DNA of 10,719 nucleotides, taken from the NCBI GenBank assembly GCA_041650355.1, contig JBAZLI010000026.1:1-10719 (forward strand), given 5' to 3'. Both the position numbers and the translations under genes were made by a program. This stretch comes from Candidatus Micrarchaeia archaeon (GTDB lineage: Archaea > Micrarchaeota > Micrarchaeia > Anstonellales > Bilamarchaeaceae). Under the pieces are notes generated by a model. The model saw only the letters and a list, made by a program, of their open reading frames with translations. It was not told where the DNA came from and ran no database searches. The stretch's first letter is position 1. The number at the start of each line of letters is the position of its first letter. Of the stretch, positions 6,902 through 10,719 are shown piece after piece.

Positions 6902-7456
6902 ATGCGCAAGTTCGTGATAGACACGAGCATATTCGTGAACCCCCAGGTCCGCAAAGCTTTCGGCTCGGACCCCAAAAAAGCCGTAGCCGGTTTCCTGAAA
7001 CTGGCGTCCAGGAAACGCGACGCCGAATTCTACATGCCTTCGAGCATATTCGGCGAGCTCCGCAATTTCGTCCAGGGCGACGTGGAAAAGCTCGAAGTGC
7101 TCGTGAAGCGCCGCTCGCCCAACATGTACGCAATCTACCTTCCGGCCGCGGTTTTCTACGATTTCGTGGAGGACGTGCGCGAGCGCGTGAACAAAGGGCT
7201 GCGACTCGCGGAGGATTTCGCGCGCGACAACAAGGCCAACAACGCGGAGAAGGTGCGGATTCTCCGCGAGAGGTACAAGGAAGCCATGCGCGCAGGAATC
7301 CTGGACAGCAAGGAGGACTTCGAGCTCGTGCTCCTCGCGAAGGAGCTTGACGCGGCCCTCGTTACCGCGGACGAAGGCGTGCTGGATTTCGCGAACAAAA
7401 TAGGATGTGAGATACTCCACGCATCCAAGCTGAAATCAGCACTGTCAAAAAAGTAA
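6902..7456 (+). CDS. RNA ligase partner protein, PIN-domain family
   Basis: This 184-residue protein has PIN-like nuclease architecture and resembles the archaeal RNA ligase partner family that accompanies Pab1020-type RNA ligases. The PIN signature is visible: Asp7 in V-I-D-T-S-I-F, Glu52 in S-S-I-F-G-E-L, acidic residues around Asp139 in K-E-D-F-E-L-V-L-L-A, and Asp157/Asp162 in V-T-A-D-E-G-V-L-D. These would form a metal-binding site for RNA cleavage, although activity in this family is inferred from the fold. The matching ligase gene lies next to it but on the opposite strand, with the two stops only 22 bases apart. Together they may act in RNA end repair or circularisation; the physiological substrate is not established. 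The ATG at 6902 is set by the TATA spacing and by the F-V-I-D-T-S start typical of PIN domains. Confidence 0.85.
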   Translation: MRKFVIDTSIFVNPQVRKAFGSDPKKAVAGFLKLASRKRDAEFYMPSSIFGELRNFVQGDVEKLEVLVKRRSPNMYAIYLPAAVFYDFVEDVRERVNKGLRLAEDFARDNKANNAEKVRILRERYKEAMRAGILDSKEDFELVLLAKELDAALVTADEGVLDFANKIGCEILHASKLKSALSKK

Positions 7457-7461
7457 AAAAA
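7447..7461 (-). terminator. Oligo-T terminator of the RNA ligase gene
   Basis: Read on the minus strand, runs of seven T (7455-7461) and six T (7447-7452) begin 18 bases after the ligase stop codon. This is the usual form of an archaeal intrinsic terminator. The second run overlaps the last codons of the convergent PIN gene, where the coding need for Lys-Lys supplies the A-tract on the plus strand. Confidence 0.6.
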
Positions 7462-7478
7462 GCCATGCGCCCTAATCT

Positions 7479-8507
7479 CTAATCGGTCATCCCCTTCCCC
7501 CCGACAAACTCCCTCAGTTTCTTCGAGGTCCGCACGTAAATCTTCCTGAACCTTATCACGGTGCGTCCGCCCTCCTCGCGCTTGAAGACCAGCTCGAGCC
7601 TCACTTCCTTCCCCATGTGCGATTTTAGCTCATCCCACACTGCCGGATTTTTCACCCTTATCTCGAACTCATCGTATATCTCCCCTTCCTTCTCGAGCAT
7701 GTTGAGCGCCCTGGAAAAATTCTCATATACAGCCCTGCCCAGCTCCTTCCCGTACGCCCCGCGGTCCAGCCCGTGCTCCTTCACGAACATCGCGGACCTG
7801 AGCAGCCGCTGGTTGAAATACCCTATGGGCATGTCGAACAGCTGCTTCACCGTATTCCCTATGTCCTCTATGTCCGCGTTCGGGTTGACGTACTTCACGG
7901 CCTGCACCCGGTCCTCGGACTTGAACACTATCCCTTCCTTCCGCGCCTTGTTCACGTTGAGCGCGAGTTCCCTCAATTTCTTCAAATCCGTTTTCCTGCT
8001 GAATTTCCCGAGCCGCGGAACCCCCTCCAGCCCATGCTCCTTCAGGAGCCCGTACTTCTCCTCCTGGCTGATGAAAGCCCCGTCCTCCAAATCATATACG
8101 TCAAAAACGTAATACTTCACGTCGAAATCCTCCGCTGGCCTGGTGTACGGGGTATTTCCAATCATCTCCCCGCACAGCATCACCCTGCGGCGGAATATCT
8201 TCCTTGGGACCAGTTCGCGCAATTTCTCAGTAGAGAAAGCGTCCACGATTCCGCCCCTGCTCAGCGCATAGACAGCCCCGCAGGTCCATATCCCCCTCAC
8301 GTTGAACCCGTCGATTTTCTCCTCCGCAAAAACCACGCCCCCCTCGATGTGCGGAAAACCCGGGAAAAAGCCGTCATCGGTCACTACGCTCCCGCGCTCT
8401 ATGTCCTTGAACGGCCCGCGGAACCTCACGTACTCCAGGCCCCCGAATTTCCTCCTCTCCGCAGCCCCCTTCTCAATTGCTTTTTTGACAATCCCGGAAT
8501 CAACCAT
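7479..8507 (-). CDS. ATP-dependent RNA ligase, Pab1020/MTH1221-like family
   Basis: This 342-residue nucleotidyltransferase would join RNA ends through an enzyme-AMP intermediate. The ligase motifs are in order: motif I E-K-I-D-G at 63-67 with the AMP-accepting Lys64; motif III around Y-V-F-D-V-Y at 133-138; motif IV E-G-I-V-F-K at 191-196; and motif V V-Q-A-V-K-Y with Lys205. A C-terminal domain of about 135 residues follows. The N-terminal part, with L-E-Y-V-R-F and the I-E-R-G-S-V-V segment, fits the archaeal Rnl3-like family known to form dimers and circularise RNA. ATG 8507 is chosen because the frame upstream holds no family-like residues and soon enters the promoter of the divergent gene. 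The protein is somewhat shorter than the roughly 380 residues I recall for characterised members, mostly at the N-terminus. It lies convergent to its PIN partner gene. Confidence 0.9.
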   Translation of the reverse strand: MVDSGIVKKAIEKGAAERRKFGGLEYVRFRGPFKDIERGSVVTDDGFFPGFPHIEGGVVFAEEKIDGFNVRGIWTCGAVYALSRGGIVDAFSTEKLRELVPRKIFRRRVMLCGEMIGNTPYTRPAEDFDVKYYVFDVYDLEDGAFISQEEKYGLLKEHGLEGVPRLGKFSRKTDLKKLRELALNVNKARKEGIVFKSEDRVQAVKYVNPNADIEDIGNTVKQLFDMPIGYFNQRLLRSAMFVKEHGLDRGAYGKELGRAVYENFSRALNMLEKEGEIYDEFEIRVKNPAVWDELKSHMGKEVRLELVFKREEGGRTVIRFRKIYVRTSKKLREFVGGKGMTD

Positions 8508-8543
8508 AGCACGCGCCCAAACATACAGACATTTAGGTCCATC

Positions 8544-8550
8544 TTTTAAA
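8544..8550 (+). promoter_or_regulatory. TATA box for the two-segment membrane protein gene
   Basis: TTTTAAA is centred about 27 bases before the ATG at 8574, which predicts a leaderless transcript. The 66-base gap between this gene and the divergent RNA ligase must hold both promoters. For the ligase the best minus-strand candidate is the weaker CCTAAAT at 8531-8537, about 27 bases from its ATG. Confidence 0.55.
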
Positions 8551-8573
8551 GGATTTTGATATATAGTAACCTT

Positions 8574-9323
8574 ATGAGGAAGAAAGAACGCCCGGGAAAA
8601 AAATTCGCGAAAACCCTCGCGATTGCAGTCATTCTCATATCCCTGCTCTCCATCATCACATTCTCCGTCCAGTACATCTATTCGAACAACCTGGACATAC
8701 AGGTGCGCAAGTCCTACGGCCTTTACCAGAACGGCGTGTTCCGCGACACCGCGGACGTGGAAGTTCCGTCGCAGTTCGCGGTGCGCAAAACCGAAATCCG
8801 GGTAACCAACACCGCGGATTCCGCGAGGCGCGCGGTCCTCTCCATGTCCCACCGCGGCTCAGTAACTTCAGCCGAGCCTTCGCCCAAGAAGTTCGGCTCC
8901 CTGCTTTCCTGGACGCTCCAGATAGGACCGCGCGAAACCGCCACAGTGTACGTTTTCGGCCCTGACCTGGAAACCGAAACCCCGGCGCTCACGTTCGTGG
9001 ACTACGGCGCAGAGCAGAGCGTATCCAACAAGAAGCTCTTCATCCCCGCGTCCAGTTCCGAGTCCGTGGTTTCCGATTCCACCTCGTTTTCTTACGTGCG
9101 CGAGGGCGCGTCAGCGGGGCTCATAGATTCCCTGGTCGCTGACCAGAACAAGCTGGACCTCTTCTCAAAATCCGCGATAGTGATATTCGCGGGCCTGGTG
9201 GTGCTCACGCTCGTGGGCGGCCTGGGCTCAGTCCTTTCCTCTGAAGAAAAGCCGAAATCCGCGCAGAAAACCAGAATCCTCATAGCCCCCAGGCAGGAGG
9301 ATTATTTCTCGGACAGACTCTAA
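8574..9323 (+). CDS. Membrane protein with external beta-rich domain between two membrane segments
   Basis: This 249-residue protein belongs to no family I recognise. A basic N-terminus (M-R-K-K-E-R and following Lys) leads into a membrane segment at about 14-32. Residues about 37-195 form a hydrophilic domain rich in alternating polar and hydrophobic strands, with R-V-T-N-T-A and G-P-R-E-T-A-T-V-Y-V stretches like those of Ig-like or other beta-sandwich surface domains. A second membrane segment spans about 200-220 (V-I-F-A-G-L-V-V-L-T-L-V-G-G), followed by a charged tail of about 28 residues. By the positive-inside rule both termini would be cytoplasmic and the domain external. ATG 8574 is preferred over TTG 8556 because of the TATA spacing and the basic start. 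It is not part of the operon and has its own promoter. It may be an envelope-associated protein; the role is unknown. Confidence 0.8.
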   Translation: MRKKERPGKKFAKTLAIAVILISLLSIITFSVQYIYSNNLDIQVRKSYGLYQNGVFRDTADVEVPSQFAVRKTEIRVTNTADSARRAVLSMSHRGSVTSAEPSPKKFGSLLSWTLQIGPRETATVYVFGPDLETETPALTFVDYGAEQSVSNKKLFIPASSSESVVSDSTSFSYVREGASAGLIDSLVADQNKLDLFSKSAIVIFAGLVVLTLVGGLGSVLSSEEKPKSAQKTRILIAPRQEDYFSDRL

Positions 9324-9347
9324 AGGAAAATTCAGCGGCTGTTTCCT
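9324..9347. terminator. Possible bidirectional terminator hairpin between convergent genes
   Basis: AGGAAA (9324-9329) and TTTCCT (9342-9347) are perfect complements around a 12-base loop. They occupy the 38-base gap between the stop of the membrane protein gene and the stop of thioredoxin. The position suits a terminator for both convergent transcripts. There is no long T-run on either side, so the call is weak. Confidence 0.3.
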
Positions 9348-9361
9348 CATTCTCCGTTTGA

Positions 9362-9676
9362 CTAGATTTTATCCGTTAGCCACTGCTCAAGCGCAGCCTC
9401 GCCCATCGCACCCACGAAGCTCGCGGCAGCCTTCCCTCCCTTGAATAGAATCGTAGTGGGGATGCTCATCACCGCGTAGCCGGTCGCGATTTCCTGCGCA
9501 TTGTCAACGTTCAATTTGACGAATTTGATTTTCCCATCCATCTTCGCAGCGGTTTTCTCGAACGCAGGCGCGTACATCTTGCACGGCGGGCACCACTCTG
9601 CGTAGAAATCAACGAGCACAGGAAGCTGGCTTTCCAGAACCTCCTTCTTGAAATTCGAATTGTCAACAACAAGCAT
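9362..9676 (-). CDS. Thioredoxin, single domain, WCPPC active site
   Basis: This 104-residue cytoplasmic protein has the full thioredoxin fold and would reduce or exchange disulfides in client proteins. The active site is W-C-P-P-C-K at 28-33, after the V-L-V-D-F-Y-A-E strand with its buried Asp23. The cis-proline is Pro73 in S-I-P-T, followed by the strand T-I-L-F-K-G-G and the C-terminal helix with A-L-E-Q-W-L. Length and layout are normal for thioredoxin; only the second active-site residue differs from the common W-C-G-P-C, which may shift the redox potential. ATG 9676 is preferred over the adjoining TTG codon. A GGTGG stretch lies about five bases upstream, and a TATA-like box farther upstream gives it its own promoter. 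No reductase is adjacent. Confidence 0.93.
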   Translation of the reverse strand: MLVVDNSNFKKEVLESQLPVLVDFYAEWCPPCKMYAPAFEKTAAKMDGKIKFVKLNVDNAQEIATGYAVMSIPTTILFKGGKAAASFVGAMGEAALEQWLTDKI

Positions 9677-9708
9677 CAAACCACCCGTAATTGAAGGGTC
9701 GCAGGTGG

Positions 9709-9718
9709 TTTATAATAC
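9709..9718 (-). promoter_or_regulatory. TATA-like box of the thioredoxin gene
   Basis: On the minus strand the sequence reads TATTATAAA-like just after the stop of the solenoid gene. It is centred about 36 bases before the thioredoxin ATG, which leaves a leader of roughly 10 bases. That leader contains GGTGG close to the start codon, a plausible short Shine-Dalgarno element. Confidence 0.45.
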
Positions 9719-10719
9719 TAACTCGTTTCCGCCTCCCCGGATTTAATTTCGTCCACTGAACTCTCCAGCTTGCCGTTTTGTTTGAATACGATGAGCGCAT
9801 TTGCGAGCTTGCACGTGTTCATGCCCAGGAAATCCGAGTGCGCTATCATTCCGAGCAGTTCCCTCGCATCCTTGCTTCCGTTCTTTGCCAGCGCCGCCTT
9901 GAATCCAGCAAGCACAGCTTCTTTCTCCAAATCCACTTCCTTCCGCTCAATCATCGTGTACAGCCGGTTGCGGGCCCACATTCTTGCGTCCCCATGCTCC
10001 GAGGAAAGGCCCCTGATTAAAATTTCAACAGCTTTTGTGCGCTGCCCCCCTCCGGCATCGCACATTCCCTTGAGAGCCATGAATGCATTCTTCCTGGTTT
10101 CAGCGTCTTTCGCATTCAACAGCTCTTCTATCTCCGGATGCATGTGCGAAAGATTCTTTCCCTGTGCAGACATGTGGCACAGCACTGCTGAAAGGTTCAG
10201 GTTCCACTTTTCCCCCATCTCCTTCCCTATGCGCATTGCCTTCATCCGCACCTCTTTCGCAGGGTCTCCCCCGCCCGTATCCTGCGCAAGCGCTTCCAAT
10301 ACATTCCTCTCCACATGCCTGAATCTTCCCTCGGCAACTGCGCACGCCATGACCGCGAGCGCGGCCATCTTCCCATCTTTCCCGCTCCCAGCAAGATTCC
10401 TGCACAGGAAGCGCGTGAAATGCTTGAGCCTGCAACTTTCATCCTTGACTATTTCCTGATGGAGAAACGAGAGCATCCGAACCCGCTGCCCGGCGTCCCG
10501 CTCCAGCAGCAGCCCCGCAATCTCGGCAGCCGAAGCCTTGGCGTCCTTCAGCATTGCGCCCCGCACACCAGCAGCAGCGCCAGCACGCACATACGCATCA
10601 TTGCTCCAGAGCGCAGGCATCAATACCCTGGCGGAACTCACGCCCACACCATGCGCGGCCGCTTTTTCCATGTAGTTTGCAGCCCATATTTTTACCCTCC
10701 TGTTGCTGCATGCGAGCAG
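9718..10719 (-). CDS. Alpha-solenoid (HEAT-like repeat) protein, 5' end outside window
   Basis: At least 333 residues are visible. The frame stays open to the right edge, so the true start probably lies beyond base 10719; the first Met inside is at 10671. The sequence is almost wholly helical, with repeating helix pairs spaced about 35-45 residues. Recurring HEAT-type elements include N-D-A-Y-V-R-A-G-A-A-A-G-V-R, D-A-E-T-R-K-N-A-F-M-A-L-K-G and H-G-D-A-R-M-W-A-R-N-R-L. Residues just before Met (V-K-I-W-A-A-N-Y) continue the repeat pattern, which supports a partial gene. No catalytic residues, signal peptide or membrane segment are seen. Such proteins usually serve as scaffolds for protein or nucleic-acid contacts; no specific partner can be named. 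It lies 41 bases upstream of thioredoxin on the same strand, but thioredoxin appears to have its own promoter. Confidence 0.75.
   Translation of the reverse strand: MLACSNRRVKIWAANYMEKAAAHGVGVSSARVLMPALWSNDAYVRAGAAAGVRGAMLKDAKASAAEIAGLLLERDAGQRVRMLSFLHQEIVKDESCRLKHFTRFLCRNLAGSGKDGKMAALAVMACAVAEGRFRHVERNVLEALAQDTGGGDPAKEVRMKAMRIGKEMGEKWNLNLSAVLCHMSAQGKNLSHMHPEIEELLNAKDAETRKNAFMALKGMCDAGGGQRTKAVEILIRGLSSEHGDARMWARNRLYTMIERKEVDLEKEAVLAGFKAALAKNGSKDARELLGMIAHSDFLGMNTCKLANALIVFKQNGKLESSVDEIKSGEAETS

Noticed and set aside
10684..10700. Minus-strand GGAGGG followed by ATG, resembling a strong ribosome binding site and start.
   Set aside because: That ATG is out of frame with the solenoid protein. 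The GGAGGG is explained by two Arg codons (AGG AGG) in the open frame that continues the repeat to the window edge.

Overview
The window looks archaeal. Two genes encode an RNA ligase of the archaeal Pab1020/MTH1221 type and its PIN-domain partner protein, a pair known mainly from archaea. AT-rich TATA-like boxes lie about 26 bases upstream of several start codons, so several transcripts would be leaderless or nearly so, and oligo-T terminators are visible. Isoleucine is often coded by ATA. The density of small membrane proteins of no recognised family suggests a poorly characterised lineage, possibly DPANN (Micrarchaeota or Diapherotrites-like). That placement is a guess; no ribosomal or other marker gene is present.

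Region 1 (1-143) is an upstream region with two inverted repeats and a TATA-like box. Region 2 (144-6872) is the core of the window: six consecutive same-strand genes for polytopic membrane proteins of 294-467 residues, separated by 0 to 9 bases or overlapping slightly. They have no recognisable catalytic domain but share signatures. Near the N-terminus, a Y-M-x-G-N turn after a membrane helix is followed by a [KR]-x-E element. In the middle, L-R-[ST]-F-x-x-T-R-x-x-G is followed by a membrane helix with a Tyr-Pro. A C-terminal tail of the type G-x-E-I-x-x-L-x-K-L-I closes most of them. They are best read as one diverged paralogous family, probably building a hetero-oligomeric membrane assembly. 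A VirB6/TrbL/CedA-like role in a secretion or DNA-transfer machine is a reasonable but unproven idea. Internal gene junctions repeat the same ATATGA stop context and a TGAT-like element just before the next ATG, which suggests translational coupling.

Region 3 (6902-8507) holds the PIN-domain RNA ligase partner (+) and the ATP-dependent RNA ligase (-). They converge on a 22-base gap with an oligo-T terminator for the ligase. Region 4 (8574-9323) is a membrane protein with two membrane segments flanking a beta-rich external domain, transcribed divergently from the ligase. Region 5 (9362-10719, minus strand) contains a single-domain thioredoxin with a WCPPC active site and the 3' part of an alpha-solenoid (HEAT-like) protein that runs off the right edge.

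Regions 3 to 5 look like ordinary chromosomal genes. The six-gene membrane cassette is the candidate for an undescribed system. Its energising ATPase or other soluble partner, if there is one, is not in this window and would be expected just upstream of base 1 or elsewhere in the genome.
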